The notes beneath the pieces were generated by a model, which was not told the origin of the DNA, made no database searches, and worked only from the letters and a program-made list of their open reading frames with translations. A program made the position numbers and the translations under genes. This document shows, piece by piece, positions 31,850 through 40,900 of a DNA stretch of 64,000 nucleotides. Within the stretch, counting starts at the first letter, position 1; each line of letters opens with the position of its first letter. The DNA lies in the NCBI RefSeq assembly GCF_014695975.1, contig NZ_JACJPI010000010.1:1-64000 (forward strand). The letters run 5' to 3'. This DNA is from Leptolyngbya sp. FACHB-321 (GTDB lineage: Bacteria > Cyanobacteriota > Cyanobacteriia > Leptolyngbyales > Leptolyngbyaceae).

Positions 31850-32557
31850 TCAGTACGATGATTCTAATTTCTGATTAAGCTGACAACACCCTAATATGCC
31901 ATCTTCCATGTGAATGATCCGATCAGCAACATCTAAAATTCGATTGTCATGAGTTACCAACAAAATTGTGCAGCCTTGCTCTTTGGCAAGAGCTTGCATC
32001 AGGTTGACCACATCCCGACCCGATTTGCGATCTAAAGCGGCAGTGGGTTCATCTGCCAGCACCAGTTTGGGACGGTTGACCAGCGCTCGGGCGATCGCCA
32101 CTCTTTGCTTCTGTCCACCCGATAACGCATCAGGATAGTAATTAATGTGCTCTCCTAAGCCGACCTGTTCTAGCATTGCGATTGAGCGCGCTTTCATCTC
32201 TGCAGGGGCTAACTCTCGATGCAATTCCAAACCCATTTTGACGTTTTGCAGTGCGGTCAAACTGCCATGCAGGTTGTGTGCCTGAAAGATGTAGCCGTGA
32301 TGTTTGCGGGCTTGCGTTAGTTGTTGAGGGGTTGCTCCACGAAATTCTTGCCCCAGGACTTGTAGACTGCCAGATTGGACAGACCGCAACCCCCCGACCA
32401 GCGTCAGCAAGGTTGTTTTTCCAGAGCCGGAAGGCCCTGTCATGATCACAATCTCACCTGTGTTGATGGCGAGCTTAAGCTCGAATAAGACTTGCCTACG
32501 CAGTTGACCTTGACCAAAGTAGTGATCAAGCTTTTGAACCGAAATAGCGATCACCAT
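31850..32557 (-). CDS. devA: DevA-type ABC exporter ATPase
   Basis: A 235-aa ATPase with the full set of ABC motifs: Walker A GPSGSGKTT (about residues 40-48), signature LSGGQKQR, Walker B VLADEPTAALD and the His switch LLVTHD. Sequence details (YIFQAHNLHGSLTALQNV) match DevA, the ATPase of the DevBCA glycolipid exporter that lays down the heterocyst envelope and its relatives. AGGAA lies six bases before the ATG. It begins nine bases after the permease stop, so it is the last gene of a devB-devC-devA operon on the minus strand. The call as DevA-like is firm; whether its substrate is a heterocyst-type glycolipid is inferred from the neighbouring synthase. Confidence 0.9.
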   Translation of the reverse strand: MVIAISVQKLDHYFGQGQLRRQVLFELKLAINTGEIVIMTGPSGSGKTTLLTLVGGLRSVQSGSLQVLGQEFRGATPQQLTQARKHHGYIFQAHNLHGSLTALQNVKMGLELHRELAPAEMKARSIAMLEQVGLGEHINYYPDALSGGQKQRVAIARALVNRPKLVLADEPTAALDRKSGRDVVNLMQALAKEQGCTILLVTHDNRILDVADRIIHMEDGILGCCQLNQKLESSY

Positions 32558-32566
32558 TGTTTGTTC

Positions 32567-33742
32567 CTAAAACATATCTGCTGGATCAGCGGACTGTAGT
32601 TTGCGAGTAGCGATCACTCCTGAAAGCGCACACATCACAACCGTGAGCACGAAGACAAACACCGCCCTTGAGGCCGTCATATAAATCGGTAAAGCGGTTG
32701 CGTTCGCAGCTAAGGCATACAGTCCTAACGGCAAAATGGCACCGGGAATAAAGCCGAGAAAGGCCAGGATAACTGCTTCTTCAAACACGATGCTCAGTAA
32801 ATAGACATTGCTATAGCCCATCGCTTTGAAGGTGGCATACTCCTTCAGGTGTGCATTCACGTCGGTCGATAACACTTGATAGACAATCACAACGCCGACC
32901 ACAAACGCCATGGTGGTGCCGAACCCAAAGACAAAGCCAATGGGGCTGGTAGTTTTCCAATAGTTTTCCTCAAATTGCACATACTCCTGAGCCGTTAGCA
33001 CACGCACATCTTCGGGTAAATGAGCTTTCAAGGCAGCGGCGACTTGTAGTGGATTAGAACCCGGTCTGATCCGAATTAGCCCCAGGCTAATACTGGCGGC
33101 ATCGCGTCGCGGAAACAGACGGAGAAAGGTTTGATCGCTCACCATCAAGTTAGCATCGGCACCAAACGAAGCTCCTAAGCGAAACAATCCGGCAATCGTG
33201 AGGGTGCGGCGATCAACTTCGGCAGTGACTGGTTTTCCTTGATTTACTTGGGCGATCACCTCGGCATACTGACCTTTGGCACCACGATCGAACAGCGCTG
33301 TGTCCGGTAACTTTAGTTTGTTAAGTTGTTGATGGACTTCCGGTAGGTTAAAGGTTGGCTGCTCGGGCGCAAAGCCGAACACTCGCACATTGGCGTTGAG
33401 GCGCGTTTGAGGATTTTTCCAAGCGATGCTGTTGACGTACAATGCAGTTGATGTTTGGACACCCGGAACATCCTTTGCCTGGAGCAACCGTCGCCGTGCA
33501 AAGGTCGATGGATTTTGTAAATTCAGGGCTTTGGGACTGAGCAAGACAATGTCAGCTAACATAGCGCGAATAACACGAGTATTGCTGTCATACAGCGCAT
33601 TCTGAAAGCCAAGCTGCATAAACATCAGTACATCGGCAAAGGCAATCCCTGCTAGTGCCACCAGCAAGCGACCTTTTTCATGACGCAGTTGCAGCCACCC
33701 GAGGGGAGTACGGCGCTGGAGTTGTTGCAGCAATCCCATCAT
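32567..33742 (-). CDS. devC: DevC-type ABC exporter permease
   Basis: A 391-aa MacB/FtsX-like permease. Membrane helices are at about residues 21-45, then three in the last third (FGTTMAFVVGVVIVYQVL, LLSIVFEEAVILAFLGF, and one near ASRAVFVFVLTVVMCALSG). A periplasmic domain of about 200 residues lies between the first and second. The sequence START (TPLGWLQLRHEKGRLLVALAG) and the closing SADPADMF are typical of DevC. Its ATG overlaps the devB stop by four bases, the sign of translational coupling. Together with devB and devA it forms the inner-membrane part of a type I-like exporter. A TolC-type outer-membrane protein is not present in the window. Confidence 0.9.
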   Translation of the reverse strand: MMGLLQQLQRRTPLGWLQLRHEKGRLLVALAGIAFADVLMFMQLGFQNALYDSNTRVIRAMLADIVLLSPKALNLQNPSTFARRRLLQAKDVPGVQTSTALYVNSIAWKNPQTRLNANVRVFGFAPEQPTFNLPEVHQQLNKLKLPDTALFDRGAKGQYAEVIAQVNQGKPVTAEVDRRTLTIAGLFRLGASFGADANLMVSDQTFLRLFPRRDAASISLGLIRIRPGSNPLQVAAALKAHLPEDVRVLTAQEYVQFEENYWKTTSPIGFVFGFGTTMAFVVGVVIVYQVLSTDVNAHLKEYATFKAMGYSNVYLLSIVFEEAVILAFLGFIPGAILPLGLYALAANATALPIYMTASRAVFVFVLTVVMCALSGVIATRKLQSADPADMF

Positions 33743-34923
33743 TGTGCAATCACCACCTGCACTTGCAGATTTGTGAATTTAGCAGCTTTTTGACTGGAGG
33801 TATTGTCTAAGTTGATCTGCACCTCAACGACCCTGGCATCAATATTAGCGCTGGGATCGGTATTGACGATCGCTTGTCGGCGTACTTGAGACCCTACTCG
33901 CTCAACCGTTCCGGTTAATTCACCCGGAATTGAATCACTTGTGACCCGCACTCGTTGCCCAACCCGAACTTGACTGACATCGCTTTGATAGACTTCTGCG
34001 ATCGCTTGCATTTGCTGCGTTTGCCCAAGCTCGGCAATGCCATCCGTCGAGACAACTTCGCCCGCTCGCGTGTGAACATCCAGCACTTCACCATTGGCAG
34101 GAGCACGCACTAAGGCTTGCTCAAAACTTGCCTTTGCCTGTTTGCGGGCTGCGATTACACGCTTCAATTCTGCTTGAGCCGAACGCACATCGACAGGGCG
34201 CACTGCAGCAATTTGATCCAGCGTTGCTCTAGCTTTGTTCAATTCCTGCGGAGCGGTAGAACGAATCTGATCGAGAGTGAATTGCGCTTCTTGGACAGAC
34301 TTTTGAGCCGTGTCTAATGCTAAACGCCTGCTGTCACGTTCAGACGCTGAAATTGCGCCTGCCTGATACAGCAATTGATAACGATTGAACTCAGTTTGGG
34401 CATTTTGCCACTCTGCTTGCAGCCGAGCGACAGTTGCTACTTGTGCGGCAATACTGCCCTGGTGTTCTGCACTCAAGCGCTCAATTTCTGCTTGCTGGGT
34501 CTTGATTTCACCTTGTTTCGCACCGGCTTGAACCACGTCCAGTTTGGCGTGCGCCACGTTCACTTGTCCCTCAGCTTCTTCGAGGGCAGCTTGGCGCTGA
34601 TCATACGAGTCCAGAATCGCAATCACTTGACCGGCTTTAACGCGATCGCCTTCTTGCACTAGCAAGCGATCGACTCGATTGCCTTGACTTGACATTGGAG
34701 CGGAGAGCTTCACGACTTCACCCTCTGGCTCTAACCGTCCCAATGCCGTCACAGTCTGAATAACAGGGGTGACCACAGGTGTAACAGCCGCCTGTTGCAC
34801 TGATGCCATTCTCAAGCCATACACCGTGGCACCGACGCCTAGCAAGAATACCCCAGCGAACGCAACGCCCCGCTGTGGTATCACCTTGATGAACTGCTTC
34901 CTGTCCTGAGTCGTACCTTGCAT
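33739..34923 (-). CDS. devB: DevB-type membrane fusion protein
   Basis: I set the start at the ATG ending at 34923 (394 aa), which has AGGAG about ten bases upstream; an in-frame ATG at 34974 has none. The product has an N-terminal anchor (RGVAFAGVFLLGVGATVYGL). A lipoyl-like half (ALGRLEPEGEVVKLSAP, DRLLVQEGDRVKAGQVIAIL) follows, then a long coiled-coil hairpin (about 85-230) rich in Gln/Ala, and the second lipoyl and beta-barrel parts (GEVLDVHTRAGEVVS). This is the HlyD/DevB adaptor plan. It would link the DevC permease to an outer-membrane channel. It is the first gene of the devBCA operon. Its upstream region is shared, divergently, with the PfaD-like gene 1.3 kb away. Confidence 0.9.
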   Translation of the reverse strand: MQGTTQDRKQFIKVIPQRGVAFAGVFLLGVGATVYGLRMASVQQAAVTPVVTPVIQTVTALGRLEPEGEVVKLSAPMSSQGNRVDRLLVQEGDRVKAGQVIAILDSYDQRQAALEEAEGQVNVAHAKLDVVQAGAKQGEIKTQQAEIERLSAEHQGSIAAQVATVARLQAEWQNAQTEFNRYQLLYQAGAISASERDSRRLALDTAQKSVQEAQFTLDQIRSTAPQELNKARATLDQIAAVRPVDVRSAQAELKRVIAARKQAKASFEQALVRAPANGEVLDVHTRAGEVVSTDGIAELGQTQQMQAIAEVYQSDVSQVRVGQRVRVTSDSIPGELTGTVERVGSQVRRQAIVNTDPSANIDARVVEVQINLDNTSSQKAAKFTNLQVQVVIAQ

Positions 34924-35088
34924 AAATGAGGGACTCCTGAAAATGTAGAAATTAACCCAGTTCAACAACCTCATGGCAGTAAGCTTTGGGATCGTTTAGG
35001 GAACAACTGGGAGAGGGCAAGGCCATGTCGTTAGCGGATCAGCAAGCCCTTGAGCAATTTGTGGTTTGAACCGTGTCCTTTTGCATTG

Positions 35089-35140
35089 TTTGGAGCCCTA
35101 CCAAGCTAGGCTAATCGGCTTAGCTCAGTAGGGCTCCAAA
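35089..35140. repeat. 13-bp perfect inverted repeat upstream of devB
   Basis: TTTGGAGCCCTAC (35089-35101) is perfectly inverted at 35128-35140 with 26 bases between. The middle holds a smaller pair (GCTAGGC and GGCTTAGC, imperfect). It may be a small MITE-like element or a strong hairpin. It lies about 165 bases upstream of the devB start, in the region between devB and the transposase relics. Confidence 0.65.
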
Positions 35141-35199
35141 TGTAATGATGAAGGAGTAGAGTTTTTTACTTTTCTAATCCCGTGCCAGCCTGCCCCCTT

Positions 35200-35295
35200 T
35201 GTAAGTCTTCCCAAATGGTCAAGCATGGTCACTCCATACTGGAAAACTGTAAGTCTTCCCAAATGGTCAAGCATGGTCACTCCATACTGGAAAAC
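35200..35295. repeat. Exact 48-bp tandem duplication
   Basis: The unit 35200-35247 is repeated without a gap or mismatch at 35248-35295. It begins TGTAAGTCTTCCC and ends CTGGAAAAC. No gene covers it. It could have arisen by slippage or by repeated insertion next to the transposase relics that follow. Confidence 0.85.
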
Positions 35296-35364
35296 AACGG
35301 TTCAAAGGCCAAAATTGCGGACACTAATGCGTTGAGCGACCAACGAAAAAAGTAATCCACCCAG

Positions 35365-35660
35365 CGACACTTGCTCTTATCGATCAGTTGTTGCTGAAAC
35401 GTCTTTCACTGGTTGGCATCGCTCGTGCTGCTCAGGTTTCTGAGCCATGGCTGCAAACCTATGTGAATGAGAAGGTGCGCCGCCAAGTGCAGGTAACACT
35501 AAAAAAAGGGTCGGCTAACGCTTCAAGGTGATGAATAATTGTCGTTTGTCGGCAATAAAGGCAACAAGCAGTGGGTTTGGTTAGCACTTGCTATAGACAC
35601 ACGTGAGACTGTGGGTGTCTACATGGGTGCACGCGATGAAGCGGCGACTCACAAACTATG
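35365..35660 (+). pseudogene. Decayed IS1-family transposase
   Basis: With frame changes the plus strand reads LLLKRLSLVGIARAAQVSEP then WLQTYVNEK, RRQVQVT, FVGNKGNKQWVWLALAIDTR and ETVGVYMGARDEAATHKLW. These are the helix-turn-helix and first catalytic blocks (W-x-F-V-G-x-K and D-x-x-T/R) of IS1-family (InsAB-type) transposases common in cyanobacteria. There is a double stop in the middle and the second half of the gene is missing, replaced at about 35660 by part of another transposase. Confidence 0.7.
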
Positions 35661-35867
35661 GGCAGTGGTAGAAAGACTCCGAAACGGGAACGTAAACTGA
35701 TGTTCGACCCAGCTATCTTTCAGGAACGCTTTCGCACCATTGAGCGAGTGTTTGCTTGGGAAGATAAATTCAAGCGCTTACTGCTGCGCTTTGAGCGGAT
35801 CAGCAAGCTGCACTATGCCCTAAAAACCCTAGCTTACACGATGATCAATTTTCGGCATTTCTGCTAG
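35658..35867 (+). pseudogene. C-terminal fragment of an IS4/IS5-type transposase
   Basis: A short frame of 69 codons contains FQERFRTIERVFAWEDKFKR then LLLRFERISKLHYALKTLAY and TMINFRHFC. This is the C-terminal block around the catalytic Glu (ERxFAWxxKFKRLLxRFE) of IS4/IS5-type DDE transposases. The N-terminal two thirds are missing. It is fused to the IS1-type relic at its 5' side, so two insertion events met here. Confidence 0.7.
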
Positions 35868-36306
35868 GGCTAATCCTTTTGTTTGTCCTTCATCCTCTTG
35901 GAGGTCTCTGCGACAGAGACCCAGATTTGTCATGCTTTGAAAACCGGACTCGGGGCAAAAGCCGTAGCAAACGATTCAACTCGATCGTTCTGGTGCTTTA
36001 AAGGCTCAATTTGACCTTGCTGTTCATTACTTCAACTCAACTTTGGAGCAAAACCCGCTACCAGTTGAGAGCCGCCGCCGCTTGGTTACGATCACTCTCG
36101 GTTTAAATCTCGACAATCAGTCCATGATGTACCAACCAGACATGGTGCTGATACTGACCATCGTCATGTATCTGATTTCTGGCGCGAGCGCAACTTGCAA
36201 CCTGTAATCTGCCAACCCTGCTGATATGTTTTGGTCAGAATTTTGGTTAGAAGATAAACACGTATGGTGTTAGTAAGAGTATTTTGGGCAAACTAAACAC
36301 AAGAAA
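35868..36306. other. Spacer upstream of the PfaD-like gene
   Basis: No supported gene. A perfect 8-bp hairpin GGTCTCTG/CAGAGACC (35903-35921) has no T-run. AACAC/GTGTT (36257-36271) forms a 5-bp inverted repeat with a five-base spacer about 36 bases before the PfaD-like start, a possible small operator. A stretch around 36010-36210 can be read for about 65 codons but has no start or ribosome site and I do not recognise it. Confidence 0.35.
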
Positions 36307-37968
36307 GTGCATTACCACCCTAAATCTATGGCATCAGTACTGCTTTGCGATAAGCACCTCCATTGGGCGACAAAGCAATCCCAATGCACATTCAGGTGGT
36401 TAGGTTCCTTAGAGACAGTTTCTTGGGACATTGCGGGAATTCAAACAAAGCTGAATACGATCAAGAAGCCTTGCTATATTGTTCGACAGAATGGGGACAT
36501 TGGAGTAACCCATGAAGGCACAATTCAAGAAACTGATTCACATCAAGCCATCGAAATTCTAACTGCTGTATCACCTATCCATACACATCAACTGGGTGAT
36601 TCACGGTTCTGTTCCGCTCATGGTACTAAATACGCCTACATGGCTGGTGCCATGGCGAACGGTATTGCCTCAGAAGAACTTGTGATTGCTCTAGGTAAGA
36701 CTGGAATCCTCAGCTCTTTTGGCGCTGGAGGCTTGGTGCCCGATCGCATCGAAGCAGCCATCCATCGAATTCAACAGGCATTACCGTCAGGACCTTATGC
36801 CTTCAACCTAATTCATAGCCCGAGTGAAGCCGCGATCGAACGCCGTACTGTTGAACTCTATATCAAGCATGGCATCAAAACAATTGAAGCATCTGCATTT
36901 CTGGGTCTGACTCCCAGCGTTGTACATTATCGGGTCAGCGGTTTGCAGTTAAGTTCCGCTGGGCACATTGAGATCAACCACAAAATCATTGCGAAAGTGT
37001 CGCGGGCAGAGGTTGCGACCAAGTTTATGAGTCCGGCTCCTACGAAAATTTTGCAGCAATTATTAGAACAGGGGCTCATTTCAGAACAACAGGCAAAACT
37101 GGCTGAAACCGTGCCCATGGCAGACGATATTACTGTGGAAGGGGATTCCGGTGGGCATACTGATAATCGTCCGATAGTTGCCTTATTGCCAACCATTTTG
37201 CAACTAAGACACGAGATTCAGGAGAAATACCGATATGAAACGCCTATTCGCGTGGGCGCTGCGGGTGGGATTGGCACGCCTCACTCAGTTCTAGCCGCGT
37301 TTATGATGGGAGCAGCATACGTCGTCACGGGCTCGGTGAACCAAGCTTGCGTGGAGGCAGGAACCTCCGCACAGGTGAAGCAGCTACTTGCCCAAGCCAG
37401 TATTACGGATATGGCGATGGCACCTGCCGCCGACATGTTTGAGATGGGTGTGAGACTTCAAGTCTTGAAACGGGGCAGTTTCTTTCCCATACGGGCGCAA
37501 AAGCTGTTTGCTTATTACCAGAAATATGAAGCCATTGAAGAGATTCCTTTAAACGAACGGCAACAACTGGAACAACAGATTTTCAGGAAAGACTTGGATA
37601 CTGTTTGGCAGGAAACTGTTGCTTATTTCCAACAGCGCGATCCCGATCAAATTGCCCGATCGATCGATCATCCCAAACGTAAAATGGCGCTAATTTTTCG
37701 ATCGTATCTAGGGCAGGCTTCCCGTTGGGCGATCACGGGAGATGAATCCCGGGAAGCAGACTATCAAATCTGGTGTGGTCCGACGATGGGGACCTTTAAT
37801 ACTTGGGTAAAAGGCACTTATCTGGAACAGCCAGAGAATCGTCGAGTTGTCGATGTGGCAACTCATTTGATGCAGGGAGCCGCAATTCTATACCGCTTGC
37901 AAATGCTGAAATTGCAAGGGTTAGAACTGGCACCTCACTACTTCCAGTATTTACCAGAACCCTTCTAG
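36307..37968 (+). CDS. PfaD-like enoyl reductase (PUFA/polyketide synthase component)
   Basis: A 553-aa flavoenzyme of the nitronate monooxygenase/PfaD family. The TIM-barrel motifs are plain: MAGAMANGIASEELVIALGK near the start and FNLIHSP. The FMN-site loop GDSGGHTDNRP is at residues 279-289, and RVGAAGGIGTPHSVLAAFMM follows. In PUFA synthases PfaD is the separate enoyl reductase that saturates or isomerises the growing chain using NADPH and FMN. The C-terminal extension (WCGPTMGTFNTWVKGTYLEQ) is characteristic of PfaD-like proteins. The start is either GTG at 36307 or ATG at 36328; neither has a good ribosome site. The next synthase gene starts 11 bases after its stop, so the two are one operon. 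Confidence 0.85.
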   Translation: MHYHPKSMASVLLCDKHLHWATKQSQCTFRWLGSLETVSWDIAGIQTKLNTIKKPCYIVRQNGDIGVTHEGTIQETDSHQAIEILTAVSPIHTHQLGDSRFCSAHGTKYAYMAGAMANGIASEELVIALGKTGILSSFGAGGLVPDRIEAAIHRIQQALPSGPYAFNLIHSPSEAAIERRTVELYIKHGIKTIEASAFLGLTPSVVHYRVSGLQLSSAGHIEINHKIIAKVSRAEVATKFMSPAPTKILQQLLEQGLISEQQAKLAETVPMADDITVEGDSGGHTDNRPIVALLPTILQLRHEIQEKYRYETPIRVGAAGGIGTPHSVLAAFMMGAAYVVTGSVNQACVEAGTSAQVKQLLAQASITDMAMAPAADMFEMGVRLQVLKRGSFFPIRAQKLFAYYQKYEAIEEIPLNERQQLEQQIFRKDLDTVWQETVAYFQQRDPDQIARSIDHPKRKMALIFRSYLGQASRWAITGDESREADYQIWCGPTMGTFNTWVKGTYLEQPENRRVVDVATHLMQGAAILYRLQMLKLQGLELAPHYFQYLPEPF

Positions 37969-37979
37969 AGGGATGCCCT

Positions 37980-40900
37980 ATGAATCGAGGTGTCGAGTGT
38001 TCCTTTCCCTCGCCGGTTCTACAACGACTACTGCAACTGCACCAAGACATTAATCAATTACAAACACAGATCGAACAAGGTATTGGACATCAGTCTATGC
38101 AACCGGAACAATCATCAGAAATGGAAGTTTTGAGTACGAAAATGAACCAAACACCGATCGCGATTGTTGGTATGGCAAGTCTTTTCCCGCAATCGAAGGA
38201 CTTGCAAGCATACTGGACTAATATTGTTCAAAAAGCTGATTGCATTACAGACGTTCCTGCTTCTCGCTGGAATATTGATGATTACTATGATCCAGACCCA
38301 ACTGCACCTGACAAAACCTATTGCAAACGGGGTGGCTTTCTTCCTGACATTGACTTTAACCCAATGGAATTTGGCTTGCCGCCGAATATTTTAGAAGTCA
38401 CCGATATTGCCCAAATTCTTTCTCTGGTGGTTGCTAAGCAAGCCCTGAAAGATGCAGGCTGTGACCAGGCAACGGAAGCGGTGCGCGATCGCATCGGTGT
38501 GATTTTGGGAGTTGGCGGTGGGCAGAAGCTAATCACTCCCTTAACGGCACGGTTGCAGTCTCCCATTCTGGAAAAAGTTTTGATCAGCAGTGGCTTATCG
38601 CAAGAAGAAACTCAAACCATTGTAGAAAAAGTCAAGCTGGCCTACATTGGCTGGGAAGAAAATTCCTTTCCTGGCATGTTAGGAAATGTGATTGCTGGAC
38701 GAATTGCTAATCGTTTAGATCTTGGTGGCATTAATTGCGTGGTTGATGCGGCCTGTGCAGGGTCACTCAGCGCCTTGCAGATGGCACTCGATCAACTCTC
38801 CAGTGGACGGAGCGACATGATGATTACGGGCGGGGTTGATGCTGACAACTCTCCCTTCATGTATCTCTGCTTTAGTAAAACCCCCGCCTTTACTAAACAG
38901 GATCAAATGCGCCCGTTTGATGCAGCATCCGATGGCATGCTCGTCGGTGAAGGGATTGGCATGATGGTGCTGAAGCGGTTGGCAGATGCAGAGCGGGATG
39001 GCGATCGCATCTATGCCGTCATTAAAGGCATGGGCGCGTCGAGCGATGGCAAATATAAAAGTATTTATGCACCACGTCCCTCCGGACAGGCAAAAGCCTT
39101 GCGTTGTGCCTATGAGAATGCGGACTGTGACCCCAGTAGTGTGCGGTTAATCGAAGCGCACGGTACGGGGACTGCAGCCGGAGATCCCGTTGAGTTTGCG
39201 GCTCTACAAGAGGTATTGAGTGAGGCGAACGCAGAGGTACAGGCGATCGCTTTAGGGAGTGTCAAGTCACAAATTGGTCATACCAAAGCTGCTTCTGGAG
39301 CTGCCGGCCTAATTAAAGCTGCATTGTCTCTGCACCACAAAATCTTACCGCCCACGCTGAATGTCACTCAGCCCAATCCCAAACTCAATATCGAACAATC
39401 GCCCTTCTACTTGAACACTGAGCCACGCCCCTGGATGCGAAGTGAAGCGGACCCACCCAGACGAGCCGGGGTTAGTTCCTTTGGGTTTGGTGGCACCAAT
39501 TTTCACGTAGTGCTGGAAGAATACACAGGCAAACAACCGCAAGCTTATCGGTTACATCAAGTGCCTGCAATTCTCCTATTTGCAGCCAATGATCCTGCTC
39601 AATTACTGACCCAATGTGAAACAGTCTGGACAAAATGGCAAACTGATGCAGCGGAGAAACACTACCAGGAATGGGTCCTCGCCAGTCGGGTAATCGCGAT
39701 TCCCGCCACATCTGCCCGTCTAGGCTTTGTTGCAGCTAGCTTGAGTGAAGCCAGACAACTGTTACAAACCGCGATTCAGACTCTGAAACATCAGATGGCG
39801 GTTGATTTTTGGCAGCATCCTCAAGGGATTTGTTATCGCAAGGCGGGCATGGATACGGCAGATAAAGTGGTGGCGCTATTTCCTGGTCAAGGATCGCAAT
39901 ATCTCAATATGGGACGAGAGTTAGCGCTCAATTTCCCCGCTGTCCAACAGAGTTTTGCCACTATGGATTTGTTGTTCCAACGGGATCAGCTATCTCCCAT
40001 TTCTCAGGTTGTCTATCCGCGCCCTGTCTTTACCACTGCTCAACAGCAACAGCAGACCGAGTCCTTGCAGAAAACAGAACATGCCCAACCTGCGATTGGG
40101 GCATTAAGCATGGGACTGTACAAAATCTTGCAACAAGCTGGCTTTCAGGCGGATTTTGTCGCTGGACATAGTTTTGGCGAAGTCACAGCCCTATGGGCAG
40201 CAGGTGCCTTAAGTGATGCGGATTACTGCTTCCTAGTGAAAGCTCGCGGTCAAGCATTGGCAGCACCCGCACATCCCAATTTTGATGCCGGTGCCATGTT
40301 ATCCATCACGGGCGATTTAGAAACTATTCAAAATGTGGCCAAAAACTTTCCCAATGTACTGATTGCGAATTGGAATTCCAATCAACAAATTGTCTTAGCT
40401 GGAGCCACGCCAGAAATTGCCAACATTGAGCAACGGTTTACCGAGTTTGGCTGTTCCGTCACCCGCCTACCTGTTTCTGCGGCATTCCATACGCCGTTGG
40501 TGAGTCACGCCTATCAACGGTTTGCTCAAGCACTGCGAATTGTCAACTTTAACCGTCCGAGTGTACCTGTTTACTCCAATGTGACTGCCGAGCCTTATCC
40601 AAATAATGCAACCGAGATCGGACAAACGCTGGCTTCTCAATTACTCAATCCCGTACACTTCAAGCAGGAGATCGAAAAGATTTATGCCGCTGGTGGTCGC
40701 ATTTTTGTGGAGATTGGTCCTAGAAGCGTTTTGACTCACCTGACGCAAAATATTCTGGAGGGTCAACCCCATCTGGCGATCGCATTGAATCCCAGCCGCA
40801 CCGGAGATAGTGATCGTCAGTTCCGCACCGCAGTAATGCAGCTGCAAGTTGCTGGATTGCCCCTGAAAGATTTCGACCCCTACGGATTGGAACCAGAACC

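Noticed and set aside
35089-35140. tRNA or structured RNA gene
   Set aside because: The strong inverted repeat lacks any tRNA features; I saw no tRNA or rRNA genes in the window.
36010-36210. Further transposase relic
   Set aside because: An open stretch of about 65 codons could be read but matched no transposase block I know.
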